64,000 bases of DNA. Origin: Clostridiales bacterium. GTDB taxonomy: Bacteria; Bacillota; Clostridia; Lachnospirales; Lachnospiraceae. Shown here one piece after another: positions 52,984 through 61,978 of the stretch. Below the pieces are notes generated by a model. It was given only the letters and a program-made list of their open reading frames with translations, ran no database searches and was not told the origin of the DNA. Made by a program: the position numbers and the translations under genes. The first letter of the stretch is position 1. Each line of letters begins with the position of its first letter. Location of the stretch: positions 124,001-188,000 of the forward strand of contig DUNO01000061.1 of NCBI GenBank assembly GCA_012839295.1, read 5' to 3'.

Positions 52984-54009
52984 TCAAATATTGGTTCTAA
53001 CTTTGATTATAGCATCCGTATAGTAATATTCCTCTATGAAAGCAGTACCAACAGTCGCCGCATCAAAAAGTATTTCTAATGGTTTAGCACCTTGATAGGT
53101 AGGGTTTTGATCGATAGTAACAGCGATAACCTCCTGCCGCATAAGCTCTTTTGTAGCCGAAACACAGTCATTTGCTACGACTGTAATCCTGCGGCGGCTG
53201 TCTGTTACGGCGCGACAGGCACCGCTTACTCCGGCTGCGGCAAGATATAATGCGTCGATTTCGGGATGTTCATCCAGAAGCGCTTTAGTAATAAGATAAT
53301 TTTCTATTTCATCATACCGATTATTCGTTGCGGCTCCTACATAGCTAATATTTGGATAGTGCTTTTGCAGATAGTCTCTGAAACCAAGGCTTCTTTCTGT
53401 AATACACATAACATTTTCAGACCCGGTAATCACACCAACCTTTGCACATCCATTCGTAATAAGCCCCAAAAGATTTGCTGCGACTTTACCGCACTGATAA
53501 TAATTACTTCCGGTATAGGCAAGTCTTCCAGAGGCTGGAATATCTGTGTTGGAAGTTACAACAGGAATGCCCCGTGAGGATACTTCGCGAATTTTTTCTG
53601 CAATTCCATGGCTGTTAATAGCAGTGATTGCAATGCCGTTATATCCGTTGTTTGCAAAATAATCCATGGATTCAATTTGTGTAGATGCATCCGTGGGAGA
53701 TGTGTAGCGAATATCTACACTAACGCCGAAGGTTTCCAGCTCTTTTGCCTTTTTTTTGATCCCCTTTTCTACATCTAAAAAGAAAGGATTGTAATTGTTT
53801 GGAGAAATAAGAATAAAACCGAAACGTAAATTTTTTTTGCGAACAGCAAGGTTTTTCCCGGCTTTATTCGGCAGATAGTTAAGTGCTTCTATGGCGGCAC
53901 GAACCTTTTCCTCTGTTTCAGGACTTACTCTGCCACGATTGTTTATGACACGATCAATTGTGCCCCGTGAAACGTTTGTAAGATCAGCAATTTGTTTAAT
54001 GGTAGCCAT
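52984..54009 (-). CDS. LacI-family transcriptional regulator
   Basis: A 341-residue repressor-type protein with N-terminal HTH (MATIKQIADLTNVSRGTIDR, VINNRGRVS) and hinge (ALNYLPNKAGKNLAVRKK), then a periplasmic-binding-like sugar domain (NYNPFFLDVEKGIKKKA, GIAITAINSHGIAEKI). No good ribosome-binding site precedes the ATG, and the DNA upstream belongs to a GH43 remnant, so its original promoter region may have been replaced. Ligand probably a sugar. Confidence 0.85.
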   Translation of the reverse strand: MATIKQIADLTNVSRGTIDRVINNRGRVSPETEEKVRAAIEALNYLPNKAGKNLAVRKKNLRFGFILISPNNYNPFFLDVEKGIKKKAKELETFGVSVDIRYTSPTDASTQIESMDYFANNGYNGIAITAINSHGIAEKIREVSSRGIPVVTSNTDIPASGRLAYTGSNYYQCGKVAANLLGLITNGCAKVGVITGSENVMCITERSLGFRDYLQKHYPNISYVGAATNNRYDEIENYLITKALLDEHPEIDALYLAAAGVSGACRAVTDSRRRITVVANDCVSATKELMRQEVIAVTIDQNPTYQGAKPLEILFDAATVGTAFIEEYYYTDAIIKVRTNI

Positions 54010-54011
54010 CA

Positions 54012-54456
54012 GAAAACCGCTTTGGACGGAAAAGGTGAATATAATGCCGGAATAGCCTGCTGCTTAATGAGCAAAACCGGAGCAAAACCATATGTTATAA
54101 AGAGCCGTATAGGACAGAGGCATCCTTTTATCACACAGGACGGCGAAGACCGGGAGGATAATCCAAATCAATACATTGCTAATATGCGTTCTGGAGCAAA
54201 AGCAGGCTTCCGATATTTTTCTATTCATAATTTAGGCATGGTTACAGTTTTAACCCGGGGAAACGGACATGGTGTAATGAACATTTCTTTAGATGCTGAA
54301 GAAAAACCCTTTGCACAGATACCGGTTGCCCCCTCCAGGGAATGGAAAAGCTTCTCTGGAGAGGTTTGTCTGGAGGATGGAGTAAAATCCCTCTGGTTCA
54401 GCTTTGAAGGTGACGGAGCAATTGACTTTAAGTCTTTCCGTCTGAATGAAAAATAA
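54012..54456 (+). pseudogene. 3' remnant of a GH43-type glycosidase with CBM6-like end
   Basis: From about 54027 the plus strand encodes GEYNAGIACCLMSKTGAKPY, RIGQRHPFITQDGEDREDNP and a beta-sandwich tail (SLWFSFEGDGAIDFKSFRL). This is the C-terminal portion of a GH43 xylosidase/arabinofuranosidase with a carbohydrate-binding module. The catalytic half is missing and the 5' edge abuts the start of the divergent LacI gene. An ATG at 53992 is inside that gene and not credible. A hairpin terminator follows at 54493. Confidence 0.7.
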
Positions 54457-54492
54457 GAAGGTTTTGGAAAGTTGAAAGACCCAAACAGAAAA

Positions 54493-54530
54493 CAGCAGGC
54501 TGTGCGTCAAGTGCCCACAGTCTGCTGCTT
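54493..54530 (+). terminator. Terminator after the GH43 remnant
   Basis: CAGCAGGCTGTG (54493-54504) pairs with CACAGTCTGCTG (54516-54527) around an 11-base loop. From here to 54729 I see no gene. Confidence 0.75.
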
Positions 54531-54729
54531 TGATATTAATTTTCTTTCGTTCTGTTGGATCTCCAGTCCCTATATAGTCCGGCGATAACCTGTTCTATTG
54601 GAGCTTTTTTTATTTCAACATCTCATACCCAATACCCAACAAAAATCGCAGCGGGAACCCAATTCTACCCATAAACAGACCTCTGCATGCAAAATAACGG
54701 CCTGTAAAGCATTCTCATATCAGGTATCA

Positions 54730-54872
54730 TCAAAAATCCAACTTCAGATTGTTGTATTCCCGACCAAATGGTTCTACTGCCTCTTGATGGGAACTATTAG
54801 CTCTTAACTGGGAAATGATTCTGCTGGCTACATCTTCATCGTCTGGAATAAGAACAGCAGTCGAATCCTAAG
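54730..54872 (-). pseudogene. 3' fragment of an unidentified gene beside the HipA-like gene
   Basis: After the stop of the HipA-like gene and a second in-frame TAG, the same frame stays open for 47 codons reading DSTAVLIPDDEDVASRIISQ to a double TGA. Composition is protein-like (PFGREYNNLKLDF end) but there is no start codon. It is probably the C-terminal remnant of a neighbouring gene whose 5' part was lost. Family not recognised. Confidence 0.4.
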
Positions 54873-54885
54873 GAACTATGATAAT

Positions 54886-56031
54886 TCAATAGAAATCATG
54901 AAATCTCTTAGCCAAGCTAGAAGTTATTTTATCAATGCGGTTTTGTTCCATATACGGAGAAAGTGCCATCACCGACTCTACGATGGAATCTATACCGCTG
55001 ATTGCGAATTTAGGAGATTTCGTAACTAATTTGATTTGCTCCTCATGGTCTTTCCTAAAGGGATAAGATTTCTGGGGACCGTCATTTTTTATAAAATTGG
55101 TTGTGACATTATACCAGAGAGAGGAACCGTTATCAAAGAAAGGGGCGTGCCCCAAGACCTGTAGCGTATTCACATCCCGTATCATGCCAAAATTATTATA
55201 ATGCCTGTCCTGGTTACAGATCAGGTAGTCGAAGGTCAGCATATCGGACAAGAATTCTTCGGTTACTTCTGAGGGTATCCCTAACTTTTCACAGCAACGT
55301 ACATAATGTACCTTATCAGAATCTTCATTACGTTGCTTTGTGGACTGGAAGATAGCCCGCGCTGTAATCAGCTCCGTGTCACATGTCACAAAATTATTAC
55401 AGACTGACATCGGTTTACCCTCACTGTCAGATATTACGTGATACTCTATAAAATTCTCGAATGAGCTGGCTTTCAGTATTTTAGTAGCGATCAGCTCATT
55501 CAATGGCTCTTGGTAAAAGGAACTGCTGCCTGCTTTGACCAAAGCCCTCTTTCCATTTACGATCTTCCACTTTTTCCTTAACCACCCGTCAGACGTATTG
55601 CAGGGCGAAAGCAAATCTAAAGTTTCACTGTTTTTCCTGCCAAACAGCGCCTCACCTACATCATCTGAGAAATCATTATCGAAGAAGTTAATCTCATTCC
55701 ATTGAAGCTCTGATCCGGCTTCTTTTATCCAATATTGGTCACTTAAGCTAAGGCCATGGGATTCCAGTACCAGCTTTTCCGTGCTTGATATATTCATAAG
55801 CATTAGGGCATCACGCAATCCGAACCTGCTGATAGGGATAGCTCTGCTTTTCCACCAATCGATAAGCCGTATCCTGTCCGGAAATCCTTTGTTGTCCAGT
55901 ACAGAAATCGGTGCATGCTCAGGATTAACCACTTTCGTAATTTTGTATATCTGAGCTGTATCTACGTCCATCTCAAAATTTAATACGGGTGTATTCTTGT
56001 TCAGCAAAATGAAATCTTTCAAAATAAACAC
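54886..56031 (-). CDS. HipA-like serine/threonine kinase domain protein
   Basis: A 381-residue protein with the HipA/CtkA kinase pattern: an ATP-binding loop region (RALVKAGSSSFYQEPLNELI, near residues 160-180), the catalytic NQDRHYNNFG (near residue 272) and the metal-binding FDNGSSL (near residue 298). No HipB-type antitoxin gene is adjacent, so it is not a typical toxin-antitoxin pair in this window. The N-terminal 110 residues are unlike canonical HipA. It begins 110 bases from the LacI-family stop and is transcribed away from iron uptake genes. Confidence 0.7.
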   Translation of the reverse strand: MFILKDFILLNKNTPVLNFEMDVDTAQIYKITKVVNPEHAPISVLDNKGFPDRIRLIDWWKSRAIPISRFGLRDALMLMNISSTEKLVLESHGLSLSDQYWIKEAGSELQWNEINFFDNDFSDDVGEALFGRKNSETLDLLSPCNTSDGWLRKKWKIVNGKRALVKAGSSSFYQEPLNELIATKILKASSFENFIEYHVISDSEGKPMSVCNNFVTCDTELITARAIFQSTKQRNEDSDKVHYVRCCEKLGIPSEVTEEFLSDMLTFDYLICNQDRHYNNFGMIRDVNTLQVLGHAPFFDNGSSLWYNVTTNFIKNDGPQKSYPFRKDHEEQIKLVTKSPKFAISGIDSIVESVMALSPYMEQNRIDKITSSLAKRFHDFY

Positions 56032-56141
56032 CTCAGTTCATATAAAATGCCGTATGGGACATTGATGGCATGTCCAGATGAGTGTCCCTGAATATAGCAT
56101 AACATATTACATATGATTTGCAAGAATGTATTATTTTAAAA

Positions 56142-57158
56142 TCAAATCGATAAGCTTTCGTTTAAAACCAGTTTACACTGACAAATACGATGAATTGGCT
56201 TTTTTTCTGGACCTTCCATTAGTTGGAATGCCAGGTCTGTAGCAATTTTAAACATTTCCATGGAAGGAATAATAACCATAGTCAAGGATGGAATATGATT
56301 CTGGAGATAGGATAAATCGCTGTCTAATCCAAAAGAAGCAAGCTCTGTGTTGTAAGGAATATAAAATTCATTTCTTGCAAATACAGGAATCGCGCCTTGT
56401 GCTAACACTGTGTTTGCAGATAGAATCAGAGAAGGGCGACTGTTAAAATTCAAAAGCTTTCTTGCAGCAATGGCACCGCCATAAAAAGAATTTTCCACAG
56501 AAATATAGTTTTTAGTGGGAACAGGAATGCCGGATTGCTCACATAGTTCAAGGAATTGTGTAAAATAAGAATCGCAAATTCCTGGAGAACTTTCACTTCC
56601 GATCACTGCAATATCCTGATATCCCTTTGTATGGATAATATCACAAAGCAGCTTGCTGGCTTCTGCACAGCTGCAGGATACACTATTATATCTGGAATCA
56701 GAATAGTTATAAAAAACGATAGGGAGCTCATCTGGAAAATCATCTAATTCCAGCCTCTCTTTTAATTGGGGAATAACCACAATCGCTGCATCCACGGTTT
56801 TCCAATCAATATTTTTAATGACTTCATTAAGCTGCTCCAGTTGATAGGGTATAACCATAATATTACAGGACAAATTCTGCAGGGCAGTGTACTGATAAAT
56901 ATTCTCAGTTATTCTTCCTAAATCGGTTGCGTTATTCTCCCTGGGAAAAAAGATTCCAATAACATTTTGCCCAACAGAAGAATTTGGGGATAACTCAAGG
57001 GAACTATTGATATGATACCCCAATTCTTTGGCCGCCCTTAATACTCTTTTTGCAGTATTATCTGCTACTTTATGCTGCTTGGAGACACCATTTAAAACGA
57101 AGCTTACGGTAGAGATGGACACTCCTGCTCTGGCGGCCACATCTTTCATAATTGCCAT
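56142..57158 (-). CDS. LacI-family transcriptional regulator
   Basis: A 338-residue regulator with HTH MAIMKDVAARAGVSISTVSF, hinge region KRVLRAAKELGYHINSSLEL and a sugar-binding-like effector domain. It is divergent from the siderophore importer, 200 bases apart, which is unusual because such importers are normally iron-regulated; control of that operon by it cannot be excluded. GGAG lies before the ATG. Confidence 0.87.
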   Translation of the reverse strand: MAIMKDVAARAGVSISTVSFVLNGVSKQHKVADNTAKRVLRAAKELGYHINSSLELSPNSSVGQNVIGIFFPRENNATDLGRITENIYQYTALQNLSCNIMVIPYQLEQLNEVIKNIDWKTVDAAIVVIPQLKERLELDDFPDELPIVFYNYSDSRYNSVSCSCAEASKLLCDIIHTKGYQDIAVIGSESSPGICDSYFTQFLELCEQSGIPVPTKNYISVENSFYGGAIAARKLLNFNSRPSLILSANTVLAQGAIPVFARNEFYIPYNTELASFGLDSDLSYLQNHIPSLTMVIIPSMEMFKIATDLAFQLMEGPEKKPIHRICQCKLVLNESLSI

Positions 57159-57268
57159 ATTACTTCTCCTCTGTAGATGTTTATTATCGTTTGGTGAAAG
57201 AAGTATAACAAAAATTTATGGAAAATTCAATCCTCTTAACTAAAATTATTTTAATTAGCAAAAATATG

Positions 57269-57297
57269 TTGACAAGATAGACGAGGATAAGTATAAT
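57269..57297 (+). promoter_or_regulatory. Consensus promoter of the siderophore importer
   Basis: Perfect TTGACA (57269-57274), 17-base spacer and perfect TATAAT (57292-57297), 62 bases before the first ATG. Such a strong core promoter implies repression. Confidence 0.85.
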
Positions 57298-57303
57298 TGC
57301 CTC

Positions 57304-57321
57304 AGTTAGTTCATTCTAACT
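57304..57321 (+). promoter_or_regulatory. Operator candidate overlapping the transcription start
   Basis: AGTTAG-N6-CTAACT, a perfect 6-bp dyad with 6-base spacer, lies just after the -10 box. The half sites recall DtxR/IdeR-type boxes (TTAG/CTAA), but the spacing differs. Binding there would block transcription start. Confidence 0.5.
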
Positions 57322-57359
57322 CAAAAGCAAAATAAAGAGATATTATTTAGGAGGAGTCA

Positions 57360-58442
57360 ATGAGAAATAAAATAATTAGTATCGTAACAGCTCTGGCAAT
57401 AATGGTTGCTTTCACTGGGTGTGGAAATGCAAAGACAACACAGGAAGGGAATACGGGCGTAACCAGTGCACCTGCAACGGATACACCTGTATCGGAAGCA
57501 GGGACAGAAGCAGAGGAAAGCACATCTGCTACATATCCGGTAACCATTGAACATGCATTTGGCAAAACAGTGATTGAGAAGCAGCCTGAAAGAGTAGTTA
57601 CAGTCGCATTTGGTAATCAGGATGTTGTACTGGCTCTTGGTGTAGTACCTGTTGGATTTTCAGCAGCAAATTATGGTGTTCAGGATGAGAGTGGTATGCT
57701 GCCTTGGACACAGCAAAAGTTAAAAGAGCTTGGCGTAACAGAACCAAATGTATTCCAAGACACTGATGGTATTGATTACGAAGCAGTTTCTGACAGCAAT
57801 CCGGATATTATTCTTGCACCTTATTCAGGAATAACGCAGGAAGAATATGATTTGCTGAGTAAAATTGCACCGGTAGTGGCATATCCGAAAACGGCATGGA
57901 CCATCAGTACAGAGGAATGGATCAGCATTACTGCAAAAGCACTTGGGCTGGAAGAAAAGGGTAAGGCCCTAATTTCAAGCATGCAGGATACAATTGCAGA
58001 GAAGAAAGCAGCACATCCTGAATTTGAAGGAAAAAAATTTGTATGGATCTCCTTTAATGAAAAGGACCTTTCCAGCCTTCATGCATATTCACCTGAGGAT
58101 ACCCGTTGCCAATTCCTTTACGAATTTGGTTTTACATATCCGGAAAGTGTAAGCCAGTACATTAAGGAGGGAAGTTATTCACTTTCTCTTAGTGCAGAAA
58201 ATGCAGATTTATTGTATGATGCAGACTTTCTTATTGGCTACAGCTCTGAATCTGCCTATGCAGCAGCGGCAGCAGATGAGGTCCTTGGAGAAATTCCCGC
58301 TTTGAAAAACAACGCGATCATCAGCATTGAAAGTGGCACTGCCTTATCAGCAGCACTTACGATTACCCCACTTGCTTTTGATTATACAATTGATGAGTAT
58401 GTGGAGAAACTTGCAGAAGGAATTGGAAACATTAAAAAGTAA
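57360..58442 (+). CDS. Ferric-siderophore ABC transporter, binding lipoprotein
   Basis: A 360-residue FecB/FepB-type lipoprotein. Lipobox FTGC gives Cys21, followed by a Thr/Glu-rich linker to about residue 57, then the binding domain with EKQPERVVTVAFGNQDVVLA and SNPDIILAPYSGITQEEYD. It delivers iron-siderophore to the FecCD-type permeases downstream. TTAGGAGGAG precedes the ATG. Confidence 0.92.
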   Translation: MRNKIISIVTALAIMVAFTGCGNAKTTQEGNTGVTSAPATDTPVSEAGTEAEESTSATYPVTIEHAFGKTVIEKQPERVVTVAFGNQDVVLALGVVPVGFSAANYGVQDESGMLPWTQQKLKELGVTEPNVFQDTDGIDYEAVSDSNPDIILAPYSGITQEEYDLLSKIAPVVAYPKTAWTISTEEWISITAKALGLEEKGKALISSMQDTIAEKKAAHPEFEGKKFVWISFNEKDLSSLHAYSPEDTRCQFLYEFGFTYPESVSQYIKEGSYSLSLSAENADLLYDADFLIGYSSESAYAAAAADEVLGEIPALKNNAIISIESGTALSAALTITPLAFDYTIDEYVEKLAEGIGNIKK

Positions 58443-59488
58443 TGAAAACTCAAAATAATAAAGAAAATGGTAGAAACAGTTGCAGGAAGCAGGCACTGTT
58501 TCTACCTAAACATTTTTTAATAACCTTATTTGTTCTTATGGCTTTGTTGGTTGTGACTGTCGTAATGTCCTTTGTTTTGGGATCCAGGCAGGTTACGGTA
58601 AGGGAAATAATAGATGCATTATTTCATCCCCAGATTTCAGAATATGGGGTAAATGTGATAAGAAAAAGAATTCCAAGGACATTTTTTGGCTTACTCTGTG
58701 GAGCAGGGCTGGGGGTATCCGGTGTACTTATGCAGGCCGTCACAAGAAATCCGATTGCTGATCCTTCGATTTTAGGTGTGAATACGGGGGCTTCCGTTTT
58801 TGTAGTATGCGGGATTGCTTTTCTTAATATATCGGCCCCAAGTGAATATATTATACTTGCCTTGGTTGGTTCCACGCTTACGTCTGTATTGGTTTATGGA
58901 ATCGGCTCCATGGGAAAAGGCGGCACCACACCCATAAAGCTTGTTCTGGCAGGCGCAGCAACGAGTGCTGCCCTGTCCTGTATTATTAGTACTGTTATGA
59001 TTCCACGCTCTTATGTGATGGATGAATATCGTTTTTGGCAGGTGGGAAGCATTGGCGCAGGAACCTGGAGCTATGTATCCTTGCTGGCACCATTTATGCT
59101 AATTGGCATTGCTATGGCAATCGCCCTGGCGCCAGCTTTAAATGCGATGGCCCTGGGGGATGAGGCAGCCACAAGCTTAGGTGTGCGTACCGGGATTGTA
59201 CGTATCTGCGCTGCACTGACAGGTGTTATTTTATGTGGAAGTGCTACGGCACTTGCCGGGCCAATCGGATTTATCGGCCTTCTGGCACCACACCTGGTCC
59301 GCCTGTTTGTTGGTGCAGATTTGCGTTACACAATTCCATTGTCAGCGCTGACAGGTGCAGTGGTTCTGACGATTTCAGATGTGGTTGGCCGCCTGTTAAG
59401 TTATCCAGGAGAATTGGAGGTCGGAGTGGTGACAGCATTTGTAGGCGCCCCAATATTAATTTATACGGCAATGAGGGCGAAGCTATGA
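58442..59488 (+). CDS. Ferric-siderophore ABC transporter permease (FecCD type) 1
   Basis: A 348-residue membrane protein with about nine to ten helices. Signatures: RIPRTFFGLLCGAGLGVSGV, QAVTRNPIADPSILGVNTGA, LGVRTGIVRICAAL and GPIGFIGLLAPHLVRLFVG. It starts in the TAATG overlap with the binding-protein gene. Confidence 0.93.
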   Translation: MKTQNNKENGRNSCRKQALFLPKHFLITLFVLMALLVVTVVMSFVLGSRQVTVREIIDALFHPQISEYGVNVIRKRIPRTFFGLLCGAGLGVSGVLMQAVTRNPIADPSILGVNTGASVFVVCGIAFLNISAPSEYIILALVGSTLTSVLVYGIGSMGKGGTTPIKLVLAGAATSAALSCIISTVMIPRSYVMDEYRFWQVGSIGAGTWSYVSLLAPFMLIGIAMAIALAPALNAMALGDEAATSLGVRTGIVRICAALTGVILCGSATALAGPIGFIGLLAPHLVRLFVGADLRYTIPLSALTGAVVLTISDVVGRLLSYPGELEVGVVTAFVGAPILIYTAMRAKL

Positions 59489-60522
59489 CGAATCATGTAG
59501 AAAATATTGCTTTTATTGAAAAGGGGCAGAAAAAAAGAAAAAAAAGATATTGGATTGTAGAAGTTATTCTCTTACTGCTGGCGATTATTCTCTGCGGACT
59601 TATGATGACTGTTGGTAATACTTTTTATTCCTTGGGAACCGTAGTGCAGGTTCTAGCTGGAAAAGATACCTCAAATGCAGCTTTTACCATCCTCACCTTA
59701 AGATTGCCGAGGATGGTTGCCGGAATAACCACTGGGTTTTCCTTTGGGCTGGCAGGAAGCGTTTTTCAGACTATGCTAAGAAATCCACTGGCTAATCCAA
59801 ATATCCTTGGAATTACATCGGCTTCCAGTGCTGGTGCTGTATTTTGCATATTAATTCTCCATGCTGGAGGAAGCATTGTTTTTGGAGGCTCCATTCTGGC
59901 AGCAGCGATAACAGCAATTTTGATTTATCTCTTATCCAAATTAAAAAAATACTCTACAGGACGTCTGATATTAGTAGGAATTGGATTTCAAGCCTTAATG
60001 AATTCAGCAATCAGCTATTTCCTTCTTATTGGAAATGAGAATGATATTTCAGGTGCATTACGATGGATGAGCGGAAGTTTGAATGGAGTACAAATGAAAA
60101 CAACATATTTATTATTGGTGGTTATGGTGATCTGCGTACCATTCATTTTATTTTATGCAAAGTCCTTAAAGATATTGGAGCTTGGTGAGGAATCAGCAAC
60201 CACTATGGGGGTGAATACGAACCAGGCGAGAGGAATTCTGCTGATTGCATCTGTAATTCTTGTTGCTGTAGCGACTGCAACCACTGGACCGGTTGCCTTT
60301 GTATCCTTTCTGTCCGGACCAATTGCAAAGCGTATTACAGGATATGGTAACTCTTCACCTGTGATAGCAGGGTTATTTGGAGTCGTTTTAGTTCTGGCAG
60401 CAGATATTATTGGTCAGCAGGCATTTGCAATTCGATTCCCGGTAGGCGTAATTACAGGATTGCTGGGTGCTCCCTATTTAATCTATTTGCTAATACGAAT
60501 GAATCGACATGGAGAATTTTAA
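59485..60522 (+). CDS. Ferric-siderophore ABC transporter permease (FecCD type) 2
   Basis: A 345-residue partner permease with RLPRMVAGITTGFSFGLAGS, MLRNPLANPNILGITSASSA, MGVNTNQARGILLIAS and a C-terminal GVITGLLGAPYLIYLL. The start is the ATG at 59485 in a 4-base ATGA overlap. A longer frame open from 59233 merely overlaps the first permease out of frame and is rejected. Confidence 0.92.
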   Translation: MTNHVENIAFIEKGQKKRKKRYWIVEVILLLLAIILCGLMMTVGNTFYSLGTVVQVLAGKDTSNAAFTILTLRLPRMVAGITTGFSFGLAGSVFQTMLRNPLANPNILGITSASSAGAVFCILILHAGGSIVFGGSILAAAITAILIYLLSKLKKYSTGRLILVGIGFQALMNSAISYFLLIGNENDISGALRWMSGSLNGVQMKTTYLLLVVMVICVPFILFYAKSLKILELGEESATTMGVNTNQARGILLIASVILVAVATATTGPVAFVSFLSGPIAKRITGYGNSSPVIAGLFGVVLVLAADIIGQQAFAIRFPVGVITGLLGAPYLIYLLIRMNRHGEF

Positions 60523-61325
60523 TGAAATCCGAACATATTTTAAAAGTAGACAATCTAGTTGTAGGTTACGATGAAAAAACAGTAATACATGATGTGAGCC
60601 TTGAAATACCAAAAGGTAAAATTAGTGTTATTATAGGCGCTAATGCCTGTGGCAAATCTACCTTGCTGAAGGCTATGACCAGAATTATTACACCAAGGTC
60701 AGGAGTGGTAACGCTGGATGGAAAACCGATTCGGTCAATGCATCCCAAGGAGCTTGCCAGGATTTGCGGCTTATTACCCCAGGATCCGGTTGTCCCGGAG
60801 GGGGTTACGGTAAGTGACCTGGTGGCACGCGGAAGATACCCCCATCAGAAGTTCCTGCAGGGGCAGACGAAGCAGGACCTAGAAGCAGTGACAGAAGCAA
60901 TGGAAATCATGGATATTATTGAACTTGCGAACCGCGGGATGAATGAACTGTCCGGTGGACAAAGGCAAAGAGCATGGATTGCTACCGCATTGGCGCAACA
61001 GACCGATATTTTATTCCTTGATGAACCGACAACCTTTCTGGATATCAATTATCAGATCGAAATTCTTGATTTAATGGCCGATTTAAATCAGCGCAAACAA
61101 ACCACAATCGTAATGGTATTGCACGATATTAATCTTGCGGCACGCTACGCGGATTATTTATATGCAATGAAGAATGGAAAGCTGACCGCCCAGGGAGCAC
61201 CCGGTGATATTGTTACCGAAGAGTTGATTATGGATGTCTTTGGCATGAAATCACGTATTATTTCAGATACGGTATCAAATTCTCCCTATGTGATACCAAT
61301 AGGAAGGCATTTTTGCGACCGATAA
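60522..61325 (+). CDS. Ferric-siderophore ABC transporter ATPase
   Basis: A 267-residue FecE/FepC-type ATPase with Walker A GANACGKSTLL (usually GPNGCGKST), Q-loop LLPQDP, signature LSGGQRQRAWIA, Walker B ILFLDEPTTFLD and switch His in VLHDINLA. Starts in a TAATG overlap. It completes the four-gene operon. Confidence 0.94.
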   Translation: MKSEHILKVDNLVVGYDEKTVIHDVSLEIPKGKISVIIGANACGKSTLLKAMTRIITPRSGVVTLDGKPIRSMHPKELARICGLLPQDPVVPEGVTVSDLVARGRYPHQKFLQGQTKQDLEAVTEAMEIMDIIELANRGMNELSGGQRQRAWIATALAQQTDILFLDEPTTFLDINYQIEILDLMADLNQRKQTTIVMVLHDINLAARYADYLYAMKNGKLTAQGAPGDIVTEELIMDVFGMKSRIISDTVSNSPYVIPIGRHFCDR

Positions 61326-61372
61326 AAGAGGGATAGGTTATTCCAGTAAATAGAAGCAGGCTATACCAGAAT

Positions 61373-61425
61373 ACCATAAGCTTAGGCCAAGGAATACCCC
61401 GTATCCCTTGGCCTAAGCTTATGGT
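61373..61425. terminator. Bidirectional terminator after the siderophore importer
   Basis: Two perfect 20-base arms (61373-61392, ACCATAAGCTTAGGCCAAGG, and 61406-61425) with a short inner stem. It also faces the convergent VOC gene. Confidence 0.85.
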
Positions 61426-61460
61426 TCTCCTATTTATTCCTTCACATTTACTTTCCCACT

Positions 61461-61829
61461 TTATTTCTTAGCGTTTTCTACAAATTGAATCCGAAGTCCA
61501 TTGGGATCATGCACAAATATAAACCTAACAGAGGGATTCGGCGAAATGGGCCCGCTTACAATCTCAATTCCCCTCTCCTTCAGGTTGTCCATGCACTTTT
61601 CCAGATCCTCCACTTCAAAGCCCAGGGAAATATCTGCCCCATAGCTTACTTCTTTCTTCTGGGAATTGGTCATTAATTCAACCTCTGTTTCACCGTCACC
61701 TAAGAATGCAATCTCAGCCCCAGGGCCTGCGTTAAATCTTCTGTGCTCCTTTAATCCAACTATTTCTTTGTAAAACCTTAAGGATTCCTCCAGGTCTTTT
61801 ACCACAATCGTTGTCCATAAAAATTTCAT
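61461..61829 (-). CDS. VOC/glyoxalase-fold protein
   Basis: A 122-residue metal-dependent VOC-superfamily protein resembling lactoylglutathione lyase: LWTTIVVKDLEESLRFYKEI at the start, GDGETEVELM with a metal-ligand Glu, and VRFIFVHDPNGLRIQFVEN at the end. Substrate unknown. The start at 61829 follows GGAGG by 7 bases; an ATG two codons earlier directly abuts that site. Confidence 0.85.
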   Translation of the reverse strand: MKFLWTTIVVKDLEESLRFYKEIVGLKEHRRFNAGPGAEIAFLGDGETEVELMTNSQKKEVSYGADISLGFEVEDLEKCMDNLKERGIEIVSGPISPNPSVRFIFVHDPNGLRIQFVENAKK

Positions 61830-61978
61830 AAGCATGCCTCCTACATAGACAAACCGTAATTCAGCCCATTCTCCAAGGTGATCTGATTATAACCTTACAG
61901 CATCTTTACCGTTTATCATTTTGTTTATTCTTTTAAAACAAGTATACCCTGTAGAAGAATATTTAACAACTGCAAATA

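Noticed and set aside
54598-54807. 69-codon plus-strand frame between the GH43 remnant and the HipA-like gene
   Set aside because: No ribosome-binding site, low-complexity composition and overlap with the antisense remnant at 54730-54872.
59233-60522. 429-residue frame starting inside the first siderophore permease
   Set aside because: The first 84 codons are out of frame with a well-supported permease gene; the ATG at 59485 in the ATGA overlap begins the real second permease.
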